A DNA stretch of 64,000 nt from Hyphomonas sp. (GTDB taxonomy: Bacteria; Pseudomonadota; Alphaproteobacteria; Caulobacterales; Hyphomonadaceae): contig JACKIK010000001.1 of NCBI GenBank assembly GCA_020638455.1, positions 930,001 through 994,000 of the forward strand. Reading direction: 5' to 3'. Made by a program: the position numbers and the translations under genes. Shown here one piece after another: positions 42,598 through 50,947 of the stretch (positions are counted from its first letter, which is position 1; each line of letters starts with the position of its first letter). The notes beneath the pieces are model-generated. The model was not told the origin of the DNA. It was given only the letters and a program-made list of their open reading frames with translations, and did not search any database.

Positions 42598-43974
42598 ATG
42601 GAAGGCACACCCCCATCCCTGCTTCAGTCCCTTCACATCGAGAATGTGATGCGCTCGCTGCAGGCGGGCCTCAACCAATTTGCCGACGAGGTTGTGTCCT
42701 ATGCCTCGCTGTGGCAATTCCTGGCCATCGTGGCCGCGGGGATCATCGGTTACCTGCTCTCGCGCCTGCCGGCCGCGCGCCTTAAGAAGTTCGCCTCCAG
42801 CCGGGAACGGCCCGACGTCCTGTTCCACATGTCGGTGTCGGCCGCGCGCATCGTGTGGCCGGTCCTGACCGCCCTTCTGCTCTGGATCACCATTCCCGCG
42901 TTCGAAACCTTCGGCCTGCGGAACGAGATCCTGCGGGTGGCCGGCAGCCTGCTCAACGCCTGGATCATCGTTCGCCTGATCACGTCGAATATCCGCGATG
43001 GCCTTGTGTCCAACTCGCTGGCCTTGCTCGCCTGGTCGATCGCCGCGCTCTACATCCTGCGCCTGCTGCAGCCGGTGACCGAGTCGCTCGATTCGACGAT
43101 CATCCAGATGGGGCAGGTGAAGTTCTCCGTCCTGCGCCTCATGACCAGCGTGTTCGTGGCAGTCGTCGCGCTGTGGCTCGGCCGGATCGCCGGCGACGCC
43201 GCGCAGGCCCAGTTGCGCAGTTCGAAGAAGCTGACGCCCTCCATGGCCGGCATTCTGGGCCAGGTGCTGCAGATTCTCTTCATCATCATCGCGATCATGA
43301 TCGCGCTGCAGGTGGTGGGCATCAATCTTACGGCCCTGACGATCATCTCCGGTACGGTCGGCATCGGTATCGGCTTCGGACTGCAGACGATCTTCTCGAA
43401 CTTCATCTCCGGTCTGATCATTCTCGTGGAGAAATCGGTCAAGGTCGGGGACTTCATCGAGCTTCAGTCGGGCGTCACCGGCCTCGTCCGCGAGATCAAC
43501 ATCCGCTCGACGCTGATCACCACCAACGACAATGTCGACATCCTCGTGCCCAATGAGGAGTTCATCAAGGCGGAGGTCATCAACTGGACCCACCGCGAAG
43601 CGCACCGGCGCCTGCATGTGCCGTTCGGTGTCGCCTACGGGTCCGACAAGGAGCTCGTGCGCAAGGCCGGCCTCGAAGCCGCCGATGGAATCGAATGGAC
43701 TCTGAAGGGCGTTCCCGGCCGCGCGCCGCAGGTCTGGCTGACGAAATTCGGCGACTCATCGCTCGAATTCGAACTCGTCGTCTGGCTGGCAGAACCCGCG
43801 GTGAGGCGCCCGTCCCGTGTCATTGCGGACTATAACTGGGCGCTGCACACCGCGCTCGAAAAATACGGGCTCGAAATCCCCTTCCCGCAACGCGACCTCC
43901 ACCTCAAAAGCGCAACGGGCCTCAACGTCACCGTCGAGACCCGCCAGGCAAAATTCGATTCGGGGACGGACTAG
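42598..43974 (+). CDS. MscS-family mechanosensitive ion channel
   Basis: A 458-residue small-conductance mechanosensitive channel homologue with extra N-terminal helices (about five in all) before the pore. The pore-lining and beta-domain junction is typical: TVGIGIGFGLQTIFSNFISG, then LVEKSVKVGDFIEL near residue 285, followed by the C-terminal alpha/beta cage with VPNEEFI. AAAGGAG lies upstream of the ATG. It protects from hypo-osmotic shock (family role). Its TAG stop overlaps the next, convergent gene by CTAG. Confidence 0.92.
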   Translation: MEGTPPSLLQSLHIENVMRSLQAGLNQFADEVVSYASLWQFLAIVAAGIIGYLLSRLPAARLKKFASSRERPDVLFHMSVSAARIVWPVLTALLLWITIPAFETFGLRNEILRVAGSLLNAWIIVRLITSNIRDGLVSNSLALLAWSIAALYILRLLQPVTESLDSTIIQMGQVKFSVLRLMTSVFVAVVALWLGRIAGDAAQAQLRSSKKLTPSMAGILGQVLQILFIIIAIMIALQVVGINLTALTIISGTVGIGIGFGLQTIFSNFISGLIILVEKSVKVGDFIELQSGVTGLVREINIRSTLITTNDNVDILVPNEEFIKAEVINWTHREAHRRLHVPFGVAYGSDKELVRKAGLEAADGIEWTLKGVPGRAPQVWLTKFGDSSLEFELVVWLAEPAVRRPSRVIADYNWALHTALEKYGLEIPFPQRDLHLKSATGLNVTVETRQAKFDSGTD

Positions 43975-44198
43975 TCCTCAGCACGATAGTCCACCGGCAC
44001 ATCAAACCGATACGCCCGAATGGACAGGATCAGGTGCAACCTTTTCTCAAGGCCCTTGCGGACAATCTTTCTTGTTTCGTGCGATAACCAGTAATCCGTG
44101 CGCTTGGCACACTCATTTAGGTCATCCAGAGACATTGCTTCGAATTCCGCGCGCGTATCTGGCACGCCTGATCGTTTACGATGTCTCTTTTTGCCCAT
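43971..44198 (-). CDS. Small basic protein of unknown function, coupled to asd
   Basis: A 75-residue protein (MGKKRHRKRSG start; then DLNECAKRTDYWLSHETRKI and RKGLEKRLHLILS) with a basic N-terminus and two predicted helices. Its ATG shares a base with the asd stop (TGATG), so it should be translated by re-initiation from asd. The DNA is AT-richer than its neighbours: 59 of 120 bases are G or C at 44041-44160 by hand count. No family recognised. A shared CTAG stop links it to the MscS gene. Confidence 0.6.
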   Translation of the reverse strand: MGKKRHRKRSGVPDTRAEFEAMSLDDLNECAKRTDYWLSHETRKIVRKGLEKRLHLILSIRAYRFDVPVDYRAED

Positions 44199-45241
44199 CA
44201 GTCCGTGACGGCCGGCTGCTTTTCCGGCTTCAGCACGCCGCGGTTCAGCAGCTCTTCGGCAATCTGTACCGCATTGAGGGCGGCGCCCTTGCGGAGATTG
44301 TCCGAGACGCACCAGAACATCAGGCCGTTCTCGACGGTCGGGTCCTTGCGCACGCGGCTGACATAGGTCGCCCAGTCGCCGACGCATTCCTTCGGCGTGA
44401 TGTAGAGATCCTCTTCCGGATCATCGACCAGCATGATGCCGGGGCTCTCGCGCAGCAGGGCGCGGGCTTCCTTCACGCTCATCGGCGCGGCGAGCTCGAC
44501 ATTCACGGCCTCGGAGTGGCCGACAAACACCGGCACGCGCACGCAGGTCGCCACAAGCTCGATGCTTTCGTCGAGGATCTTCTTCGTCTCGACACGCATC
44601 TTCCACTCTTCCTTGGTGAAGCCGTCATCCATGAACACGTCGATCTGGGGAATGACGTTGAAGGCGATTTCCTTCTGGAAGACTTCGGGGGTCGGCTCGT
44701 CATTCACATAGACGCCGCGGGTCTGGTTCCACAGCTCGTCCATGGCATCCTTGCCGGCGCCGGAGACGGACTGGTAGGTGGAGCAGATCACGCGCTTGAC
44801 GCCGACGGCATCGTGCAGAGGCTTCAGGGCAACCACGAGCTGCGCGGTCGAGCAGTTCGGGTTGGCGATGATCATCTTCTTCTTGTAGCCCATCACCGCT
44901 TCGCCATTGCACTCCGGCACGACCAGCGGCACATCCGGGTCCATCCGCCAGGCGGAGGAATTGTCGATGGTGATCGCACCGGCTTTGGCGATCTTCGGGC
45001 ACCACTCCTTCGAGGCGGCGCCCCCGGCCGACATCAGGACCAGGTCAACCTTTGAAAAGTCGAAGCTCTCGATATCCTGGCATTTGAGCGTGCGGTCGCC
45101 ATAGGAAACTTCCTTGCCCAGCGACCGGCGCGAGGCCACGGCATAGACCTCGTCCGCCGGGAACATGCGCTCGTCCAGAATGTTGAGCAGTTCGCGCCCG
45201 ACATTTCCCGTCGCACCGACAACCGCAATCCGTGTGGCCAT
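44198..45241 (-). CDS. asd: Aspartate-semialdehyde dehydrogenase
   Basis: A 347-residue NADPH-dependent enzyme making L-aspartate 4-semialdehyde from aspartyl phosphate, the branch point to lysine/DAP, threonine and methionine. It has the Rossmann start AVVGATGNVGRELL, the active-site Cys in ANPNCSTAQLV, and QSVSGAGKDAMDEL. The long EKAEEDLY-type proteobacterial loop is replaced by EPTPEVFQKEIAFNVIPQID. The ATG at 45241 is followed directly by the conserved ATRIAVVG. Confidence 0.97.
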   Translation of the reverse strand: MATRIAVVGATGNVGRELLNILDERMFPADEVYAVASRRSLGKEVSYGDRTLKCQDIESFDFSKVDLVLMSAGGAASKEWCPKIAKAGAITIDNSSAWRMDPDVPLVVPECNGEAVMGYKKKMIIANPNCSTAQLVVALKPLHDAVGVKRVICSTYQSVSGAGKDAMDELWNQTRGVYVNDEPTPEVFQKEIAFNVIPQIDVFMDDGFTKEEWKMRVETKKILDESIELVATCVRVPVFVGHSEAVNVELAAPMSVKEARALLRESPGIMLVDDPEEDLYITPKECVGDWATYVSRVRKDPTVENGLMFWCVSDNLRKGAALNAVQIAEELLNRGVLKPEKQPAVTD

Positions 45242-45378
45242 GGCTTTCTTGCTCCTTGCAGGCAGAGGCGGGCTTATGACGCATTTTACAGCAATGTGAA
45301 AGCGCCTGTTGCCATTCGGAATCCTGTGGGGCAACACGGGGGCGCGCTCCTGCTGCCCAAAGAGAAGGCTGCCCCGGC

Positions 45379-45750
45379 ATGCTCGACGACGTGATCGCCC
45401 GCTACATCCAGAGCTACAACGCCCGCGATATCGAAGGCATGCTCGATTGCGTGACCGACGACGTCGTGTTCGAGAACATTTCCAATACCGGCGGCTCCAT
45501 GCGGCTCGATGGCAAGGACATGATGCGACAGGTGGCCGAACTGTCCGGCAACGCCTTCACCTACCGGCGCCAACGCCTGATCAATGTGGTCTCCGGTGGC
45601 GGCAAGGCCGCGGCCGAGATCGAGTTCGAAGGCAAGGCCGCCGTCGACCTCCCAAACGGCGTGAAGGCCGGCGAAACGGTGAAAGTGCGCGGCGCCAGCT
45701 TCTTCGAATTCCGCGGCAATCTGCTCTGCCGGATTGCTGATTACAGCTAG
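45379..45750 (+). CDS. SnoaL/NTF2-like fold protein
   Basis: A 123-residue small alpha+beta cone protein: YIQSYNARDIEGMLDCVTDDVVFEN is the typical NTF2-like opening helix and strand (read in two pieces), followed by beta-rich strands to the C-terminus. Function unknown; relatives are often isomerases, hydrolases or binding proteins. The stop overlaps the convergent DUF1801 gene by CTAG. Confidence 0.8.
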   Translation: MLDDVIARYIQSYNARDIEGMLDCVTDDVVFENISNTGGSMRLDGKDMMRQVAELSGNAFTYRRQRLINVVSGGGKAAAEIEFEGKAAVDLPNGVKAGETVKVRGASFFEFRGNLLCRIADYS

Positions 45751-46154
45751 GGCTTCCGGCTTTTCGTTCTTGCCTTCGACTGGTTCAGCGCGGCCGCCGC
45801 CTGTACCAGTGCCTTCAGGGCCTTCTCATTGAGTTTCTCGCCCTCGCGGATGTCGATGGCGCGGCGCACATTGCCGTCGAGGCTGGAATTGAAAAGGCCC
45901 GCCGGGTCGTCCAGCGAAGCGCCCTTCGCGAAGGTCAGCTTGACGACCTGCTTGTACGTCTCGCCCGTGCAGATGATGCCGTCATGTTCCCATACCGGCA
46001 CCCCGCGCCACTTCCATGTCTCCTCGACGTCCGGATCGGCGGCATGGATCAGCGCACGCACCTTCGCCAGCACCTCGCCCCGCCAGTCGCCCAGCTCTGC
46101 TATGCGGGCATCGATCAACTCCGAAGGATCACCTGTTTCTGTCGGCTTGGTCAT
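45747..46154 (-). CDS. DUF1801 protein
   Basis: A 135-residue soluble protein with VRALIHAADPDVEETWKWRG (read as two pieces) and GASLDDPAGLFNSSLDGNVRRAIDI, matching DUF1801, a small fold of unknown function found beside ArsR/SRPBCC genes. It is the last gene of an ArsR-SRPBCC-membrane-DUF1801 series on the minus strand and overlaps its upstream neighbour by 4 bases. Confidence 0.85.
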   Translation of the reverse strand: MTKPTETGDPSELIDARIAELGDWRGEVLAKVRALIHAADPDVEETWKWRGVPVWEHDGIICTGETYKQVVKLTFAKGASLDDPAGLFNSSLDGNVRRAIDIREGEKLNEKALKALVQAAAALNQSKARTKSRKP

Positions 46155-46369
46155 GACGCAGATTTCTCCCGGCGCTGTCTCGCCGTGTAGGGAAGGACAA
46201 ACAAATAGAGACCACTGAACATCAGCAGGAAGAGCGGCAGCAGCGGCGCATACGTCACCCATCCGGGCGGCAGGCCAAGACCCATCAGGACAAAGTTCGC
46301 GATCACCGAAAGGGTGAAGAGAATGGATATCCAGCGGTGAAACTGGCGGATCAGTCTGCTCCAGTTCAA
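46151..46369 (-). CDS. Two-helix membrane protein with TTG start
   Basis: A 72-residue protein with two transmembrane segments (about residues 15-33 and 38-60) and a basic end (ARQRREKSAS). No ATG fits; TTG at 46369 is preceded by GGAAGGAG with 7-base spacing, the best ribosome site nearby. It overlaps the DUF1801 gene by 4 bases (ATGA). Function unknown; its conserved-looking core is RLIRQFHRWISILFTLSV. Confidence 0.65.
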   Translation of the reverse strand: MNWSRLIRQFHRWISILFTLSVIANFVLMGLGLPPGWVTYAPLLPLFLLMFSGLYLFVLPYTARQRREKSAS

Positions 46370-46406
46370 GTCTTGGCTCCTTCCTGATGTTCGTGCGTGA
46401 ACGGAC

Positions 46407-46817
46407 TTACGCGATCTTCGCCAGCAACTGTTCCAGATTGTCGAAGAAACGGGGCCAGCCTGCTTTCGCCCCCATGAAGTAGCGCGGCTGGTCACGCCTG
46501 AACCCTGTCTGTTCCATGCGCAACAGCGTGCCGCCCCGCGTCGGCGTCAGCGTCCAGGTGACGATGCTTCGGAGGTGGTCGTCGCCCCAGGTGTAGGACA
46601 GCGAGCGATGCGGTTCGGCATCGAGGACCTCGCCTCGTACCGAACCCCATTCGGCCGAGAAGCTGAACGCCTGGCCGACGTCCGGCCGGAAGTCGGTCTT
46701 CATCAGCCACTCTTCCAGCAGGTGCGGCTGGGTCAGCGCGCGCCAGATTCTCTCCGGTGGAAACGGAAACTCCCGCTCCATCGCGACGGATAGTGCTTCG
46801 CCTTCGGGCTCGCTCAT
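46407..46817 (-). CDS. SRPBCC (AHSA1-type) domain protein
   Basis: A 136-residue START-like ligand-binding fold: VAMEREFPFPPERIWRALTQPHLLEEW is the usual N-terminal strand and helix pattern (read in two parts), followed by LSYTWGDDHLRSIVTWTLTP and a C-terminal helix. Such proteins bind hydrophobic ligands and often occur with ArsR regulators, as here. The start overlaps the arsR-type gene by 4 bases. Confidence 0.92.
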   Translation of the reverse strand: MSEPEGEALSVAMEREFPFPPERIWRALTQPHLLEEWLMKTDFRPDVGQAFSFSAEWGSVRGEVLDAEPHRSLSYTWGDDHLRSIVTWTLTPTRGGTLLRMEQTGFRRDQPRYFMGAKAGWPRFFDNLEQLLAKIA

Positions 46818-47152
46818 TGGTCCATCCTATTCAGCAGCTCCTCAAGGGCGCCGAACCGGCCGCGCCAGAATTCCGTCATCTCGCGCGTCCAGTCGACCAA
46901 TGGGCGCAATGCACCGGGATCGGCGCGGTAGTGCGTCTGCCGGCCTTCGTGCCGGTCGTGTACAAGTCCGGCCTGCTTCAGAATCGCGAGATGCTTGGAA
47001 ACGGCCGGCTGCGATATGCCGGCGCCTTCCGTCAGTGCGCCCACAGTCTGCTCGCCGTCGCGGCACAGCCGTTCGAACAGGCCGCGCCGCGTCGGATCGG
47101 CGAGCGTCCTGAAGATCGCATCCTGAGAGACTGAACGGCTTGCAGGCGTCAA
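46814..47152 (-). CDS. ArsR-family transcriptional regulator
   Basis: A 112-residue winged-helix repressor: FRTLADPTRRGLFERLC, the recognition helix SQPAVSKHLAILKQAGLVH, and wing DRHEGRQTHYR. No metal-site cysteine pair (ELCVCDL-type) is seen, so it is likely not metal-responsive. It is first in the SRPBCC operon and is preceded directly by two palindromic operators. The pairing of ArsR with SRPBCC is widespread. Confidence 0.94.
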   Translation of the reverse strand: MTPASRSVSQDAIFRTLADPTRRGLFERLCRDGEQTVGALTEGAGISQPAVSKHLAILKQAGLVHDRHEGRQTHYRADPGALRPLVDWTREMTEFWRGRFGALEELLNRMDQ

Positions 47153-47156
47153 AACA

Positions 47157-47199
47157 CATAACCTTGTGGCTATGATTTATTCATAACCACCCGGTTATG
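47157..47199. promoter_or_regulatory. Tandem palindromic operator upstream of the arsR-type gene
   Basis: Two 18-bp palindromes of form CATAACC-N4-GGYTATG stand directly upstream of the arsR-type start. The first is at 47157-47174 (GGCTATG right arm, one mismatch), the second at 47182-47199 (perfect). Their centres are 25 bp apart, a bit over two helix turns. Two equal sites immediately before a winged-helix gene are the expected layout for cooperative autorepression. The Y marks C or T. Confidence 0.75.
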
Positions 47200-47224
47200 C
47201 GTAAGTCAATCCCGGCGAGCGCCG

Positions 47225-48418
47225 TTACGCCGACTGTGAGAGTTCCGGAACGCGCAGGTCCGGTGCGAGGCCGCTTCCCATCATGTCGATGAAATTACCT
47301 GAATAGAATGCCTTCACGGCGCGCTCGGGCAGGCCCTTCAGCGACTCGTCGAACCGCTTGAGCGGGTTCCGGCCGCCTTCGACATGCGGGAAGTCGGACG
47401 AGAACATGCAGATTTCCTCGCCTGCATTCTCGACAATCCAGCCGGCATCCTCATGCGGATATGGCGCAGCCCGGAACTGCCTGCGCGCAATCTCCGACGG
47501 CTTGGCCGACAGCTTCTGCAGGCGCTCCTCATTGCGGATGAAGGCATGGGCCGCCGAGTCCATGGCCCGCATCCACCCCGGCACCCAGTTCGCGCCAAGC
47601 TCGATCGCGCCCCATTTGAGGCGCGGGAAGCGGTCGAACACGCCATCGAAGATCAGCGTCGAGAGCGTCTGCATCGCCGCCTCAGGGATCGGCATGTAGC
47701 TGACCGAGGTGAAATTGTCGTCCCCGCCATGGAAATCCGGCACCGGCGGCAGGCCGTTTTCCTTGTACATCGGGTTCAGCTTCGTCTCGCCGCCGACATG
47801 CATGATGATCGGCAGGCCCGCCTCCTCCGCCACGGCCCAGACCGGATCCAGCGCCACATGGCTCGGCGCGTGCGCCTTCGGGCACTTGCTGGGTACCATC
47901 AGCGCCTTCGCCCCCAGCGCAACGGCCAGCTTTGCCGTTGCGAGAGAGCGCTCGAAATCCTCCAGCGGCACATAGGCTACGGCCAACAGGCGCCGGTCGA
48001 CGCTGCAGAAATCCGTCATCATCCGGTTGTGCGCATCGGCGGCCGCATAGCAGAGCTCCATGTCGTCGCCCTGATCGAGGCCGAAATTGCCAAGGCACCG
48101 CGTCGTGAATACGAGCTGGCTGGCAAAGCCGAGCAGGTCCAGCGCTTCGGGCCGGTCATCGCGCATCCAGGCGCCATGCGCCTCGTAGTTCTTTCGCAGA
48201 AGGATGTTGTCGCCTGCGTCCGCCCTGAACGCCGCATTGCCATGCTGCGCAAGGCGCGCATTGATCGGCTCATCCCATTCTGCGCGCAGCTTCTCCATGA
48301 AGGGCAGCGACCGGAACCGGGCGAGCAGGCGCTTGTCGAAATACGGGTCGAGACAATCGACCGGCTCCATCAGGTGGCTGTCAGCATCGTGGATCAACCG
48401 CCCATTGGCATAAGACAT
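47225..48418 (-). CDS. Amidohydrolase_2 family metal-dependent hydrolase
   Basis: A 397-residue TIM-barrel protein of the Amidohydro_2 group (ACMSD/gamma-resorcylate decarboxylase-like). Features are the N-terminal DADSHLMEP metal motif, PIIMHVGGE in the middle, ELGANWVPGWMRAMD and the late FSSDFPHVEGG. Function likely decarboxylation or hydrolysis of an aromatic acid or similar; the substrate is unknown. Confidence 0.88.
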   Translation of the reverse strand: MSYANGRLIHDADSHLMEPVDCLDPYFDKRLLARFRSLPFMEKLRAEWDEPINARLAQHGNAAFRADAGDNILLRKNYEAHGAWMRDDRPEALDLLGFASQLVFTTRCLGNFGLDQGDDMELCYAAADAHNRMMTDFCSVDRRLLAVAYVPLEDFERSLATAKLAVALGAKALMVPSKCPKAHAPSHVALDPVWAVAEEAGLPIIMHVGGETKLNPMYKENGLPPVPDFHGGDDNFTSVSYMPIPEAAMQTLSTLIFDGVFDRFPRLKWGAIELGANWVPGWMRAMDSAAHAFIRNEERLQKLSAKPSEIARRQFRAAPYPHEDAGWIVENAGEEICMFSSDFPHVEGGRNPLKRFDESLKGLPERAVKAFYSGNFIDMMGSGLAPDLRVPELSQSA

Positions 48419-48496
48419 CGCATTCCTCCCTCATTCTTTTAGGACGAATGCTCTCATGTCAGAGACGAACGGGCAATCATGCCCCCGCGTTACGGA

Positions 48497-49549
48497 TCAG
48501 AGGGCCGCGATGATTGCGTCGGCCATTTCGCGGGTGGACAGCGCCCCACCCAGGTCTTTGGTCCGCGCCCCGTGATCAAGCGCCTTGCCGACCGCGGCGA
48601 ACAGCACGTCTGCTGCCTTTTCCCGGCCCAGCGACCAGCGCAGCGCCATTTCCAGCGACAGGATGGCCGCGCAGGGATTGGCAATTCCCTTGCCTGCAAT
48701 GTCCGGAGCCGAGCCGTGCACCGGCTCATACAGACCGGGTGTACCCGGCGCGCCCAGCGAGGCCGACGGCAGCATGCCAATCGATCCGGTCAGCATTGCG
48801 GCTTCGTCCGAAAGAATGTCGCCAAAGAGATTGTCGGCGAGGATCACATCGAACTGCTTCGGCGCGCGCACGAGTTCCATCGCGCAGGCGTCGGCATACA
48901 TGTGCGAGAGTTCCACGCCGCCACCAAGCTCGGCATGAGCAAGCGTGACTTCCTGTCGCCAGAACAGGCCAGATTCCATGACGTTCGATTTCTCGACCGA
49001 ACAGACACGGCCCCTGCGCCCACGTGCAATCTCGAATGCGACATGCGCAACGCGCTCGATTTCCGGATGGGTATAGATCGCGGTGTCGTAGCCCCGCCGA
49101 AGGCCGCCCTTCTCATCGATCCCCCGCGGCTGGCCGAAATAGACCCCGCCCGTCAGTTCCCGGACGATCATCAGGTCGAGACCTTCGATCACCTCGCGCT
49201 TCAGGCTGGAGGCTTCGACCAGCGCCGGAAAGCAATACGCCGGGCGAAGGTTCGCAAAAACGTCGAGGCCTTTTCGCAAGGCGAGAAGCCCGGCTTCGGG
49301 TCGCTTGTCCCGTGCGGCGGCGGCCCATTTCGGGCCGCCGACAGCGCCCAGCAGGACGGCGCTTGCATGCCGTGCACGGTCAAGCGTCTCATCCGTAAGC
49401 GGAACGCCATGGGCATCGATCGAGGCACCGCCGGCCAGACCTTCGGAAAGCTCAAGGTCCGGCGCAATCACACCGGCAACCCGCTTTGCCTCGGCGACGA
49501 CTTCAGGCCCGATCCCGTCCCCGGGAAGCAACAGAAGCGACTGGTGCAT
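48497..49549 (-). CDS. leuB: 3-isopropylmalate dehydrogenase
   Basis: A 350-residue NAD-dependent decarboxylating dehydrogenase of leucine synthesis. LLLPGDGIGPEVVAEA, the VELSHMYADACAM substrate segment and DNLFGDILSDEAAM are diagnostic. It uses the product of LeuC-LeuD, whose genes are at 56.4-55.0 and 52.6-51.9 kb on the same strand. Four small lipoprotein genes and others lie between, unlike a compact leuCDB operon. Confidence 0.97.
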   Translation of the reverse strand: MHQSLLLLPGDGIGPEVVAEAKRVAGVIAPDLELSEGLAGGASIDAHGVPLTDETLDRARHASAVLLGAVGGPKWAAAARDKRPEAGLLALRKGLDVFANLRPAYCFPALVEASSLKREVIEGLDLMIVRELTGGVYFGQPRGIDEKGGLRRGYDTAIYTHPEIERVAHVAFEIARGRRGRVCSVEKSNVMESGLFWRQEVTLAHAELGGGVELSHMYADACAMELVRAPKQFDVILADNLFGDILSDEAAMLTGSIGMLPSASLGAPGTPGLYEPVHGSAPDIAGKGIANPCAAILSLEMALRWSLGREKAADVLFAAVGKALDHGARTKDLGGALSTREMADAIIAAL

Positions 49550-49557
49550 GGGCTGGC

Positions 49558-49830
49558 CTAGTTCCCCATCCCGCCCTTGGGATCCATATAGCCGCGACGG
49601 GAGCGAACATCGCCCATCGTCTTCTTGGCTTCTTCTTCATCCTGGTCATCGATCGCAGCCCAGGTCGCCTTGTTGTGGCATACCCGCTTGCTCAGCATCG
49701 ATCCCATTTCCGTCACGGTCCGGCACTCTTCCTGGGCGCCTTCCGCGACAGTCATGCCACCTGTTTTTTCCGTGGACGCGCAGCCAACCAGCGCAAGGCA
49801 GGCGAGGATCATGGCGGTCTTGTTTTTCAT
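49558..49830 (-). CDS. Small lipoprotein, divergent member of a local paralogous family
   Basis: A 90-residue exported lipoprotein (lipobox LVGC at Cys17). The mature part contains the same spacing pattern as its neighbours: CR-x5-GS-x6-C-x5-WA-x2-D, here ECRTVTEMGSM and RVCHNKATWAAID. It is the least similar of four such genes. Function unknown. It ends 8 bases before leuB on the same strand. Confidence 0.8.
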   Translation of the reverse strand: MKNKTAMILACLALVGCASTEKTGGMTVAEGAQEECRTVTEMGSMLSKRVCHNKATWAAIDDQDEEEAKKTMGDVRSRRGYMDPKGGMGN

Positions 49831-49858
49831 GTGTCGTCTTCTTTCTGAGTGCGGACGA

Positions 49859-50179
49859 TTAGCAACCGCCCTCTGCCTGGGTGGAGCAGCCACTGTTCAG
49901 GCGCTGGAACTTGTCCGTGGACTCCCGGGCATTGCTGTTCGTGTATTCGTCATACTCGGCCCAGGCTTCCTCGGTCTTGCACTCCTTCTTGGCGAACCGG
50001 GTGCCGGTCACTTTCAGCCGGCGGCAGACGAGCGGCTCGCCTTTCGGGCCGACATTTGGCGTCGCATCCGCGATCTGCATCGGCGCGCCGGCCACGGCGG
50101 TCGTGGTGGCAGCAGGGCTTGTGCAGGCGCCCGCCAGAGGCAGCAGAGCAAGTGCAGAAACGAGTGCAATGATTTTCAT
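49859..50179 (-). CDS. Small lipoprotein of the CR-GT-C-WA family
   Basis: A 106-residue lipoprotein (lipobox LAGAC, Cys19). The mature region has VCRRLKVTGTRFAKKECKT and EEAWAEYDEYTNSNARESTD, giving the motif CR-x5-GT-x6-C-x5-WA-x2-D. It is nearly identical in this core to the next gene. The C-terminal Cys pair (GCSTQAEGGC) is extra. Function unknown. Confidence 0.85.
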   Translation of the reverse strand: MKIIALVSALALLPLAGACTSPAATTTAVAGAPMQIADATPNVGPKGEPLVCRRLKVTGTRFAKKECKTEEAWAEYDEYTNSNARESTDKFQRLNSGCSTQAEGGC

Positions 50180-50206
50180 ATCGAAAACTCCTGAGTTTGG
50201 CGCGCG

Positions 50207-50536
50207 TCAGCCGCCGGCGCCCGCTGCCGGTCCGGAATTCAGGCGCTGGACCTTGTCCGTTGCTTCCCGGGCATTGCTCTTGGTGTATTCGTCATACTGT
50301 GCCCACGCTTCGGCGGTCTTGCATTCCTTCTGGGCAAAACGCGTACCGGTCACCTTGATGCGCCGGCAGACGAGCGCCTCGCCATCCGGTCCGGTCTGTG
50401 GCGAAGCCTCGGCGACCTTCGTCGGAGTCGGCGCGGTCTCGGCCGCCGCGATGTTTGCAGCAGGCGCTGCGGGCGCGGAGGCGCAAGCAGCGAGTGAACC
50501 GGCCAGGGCCGCAACAAGATAGTGGTGGAATTTCAT
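50207..50536 (-). CDS. Small lipoprotein of the CR-GT-C-WA family
   Basis: A 109-residue lipoprotein (lipobox LAAC, Cys18) with an Ala/Pro-rich linker. Its core VCRRIKVTGTRFAQKECKT, followed by AEAWAQYDEYTKSNAREATD, is close to that of the gene at 49859-50179, so the two are a recent tandem duplication. Function unknown. Confidence 0.85.
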   Translation of the reverse strand: MKFHHYLVAALAGSLAACASAPAAPAANIAAAETAPTPTKVAEASPQTGPDGEALVCRRIKVTGTRFAQKECKTAEAWAQYDEYTKSNAREATDKVQRLNSGPAAGAGG

Positions 50537-50650
50537 GCCAAAATAGTCCTCGCAGAAAGTCGTGGTAGCAATCGCCGGCTATGCGTAGCGGTTGCGCGGC
50601 ACCGGCGCAATGGCAGGCCGGCAGGATTGACCAACCGGCAACGCTCCGCC

Positions 50651-50947
50651 CTACAGTGGTTCGGGCTCTGCCTCGTAAAGGCGCAACGAGCGGTCCGTGA
50701 TTTCAAATTCGGGCCACACGGCGCGCCATTCGGCCATGTGCGGCATCCGGAAGTGCGCGGCCAGGGCTTCCCGGCTTTCCCAGCGCTCGGTCACACGCAC
50801 CAGCCCCGGATCGACCACATCGAGACTGTAGGCATAGTCGATGCAGCCGGGTTCGGCCCGGCTTGCCGCAATCATCTTCGCCATAACCGGTCGGGCCGCT
50901 TCGATCTTCCCGGGCGGGATGCGGACGCTGCCTTCGATGATGATCAT
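50651..50947 (-). CDS. Antibiotic biosynthesis monooxygenase (ABM) domain protein
   Basis: A 98-residue ferredoxin-like dimeric alpha+beta barrel protein: MIIIEGSVRIPPGKIEAARP, SRAEPGCIDYAYSLD, TERWESREALAAHFRMPHM. Relatives include quinol monooxygenases such as YgiN and heme-degrading enzymes. The substrate is unknown. It starts by overlapping the preceding chagasin-like gene by 4 bases (ATGA). Confidence 0.9.
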   Translation of the reverse strand: MIIIEGSVRIPPGKIEAARPVMAKMIAASRAEPGCIDYAYSLDVVDPGLVRVTERWESREALAAHFRMPHMAEWRAVWPEFEITDRSLRLYEAEPEPL

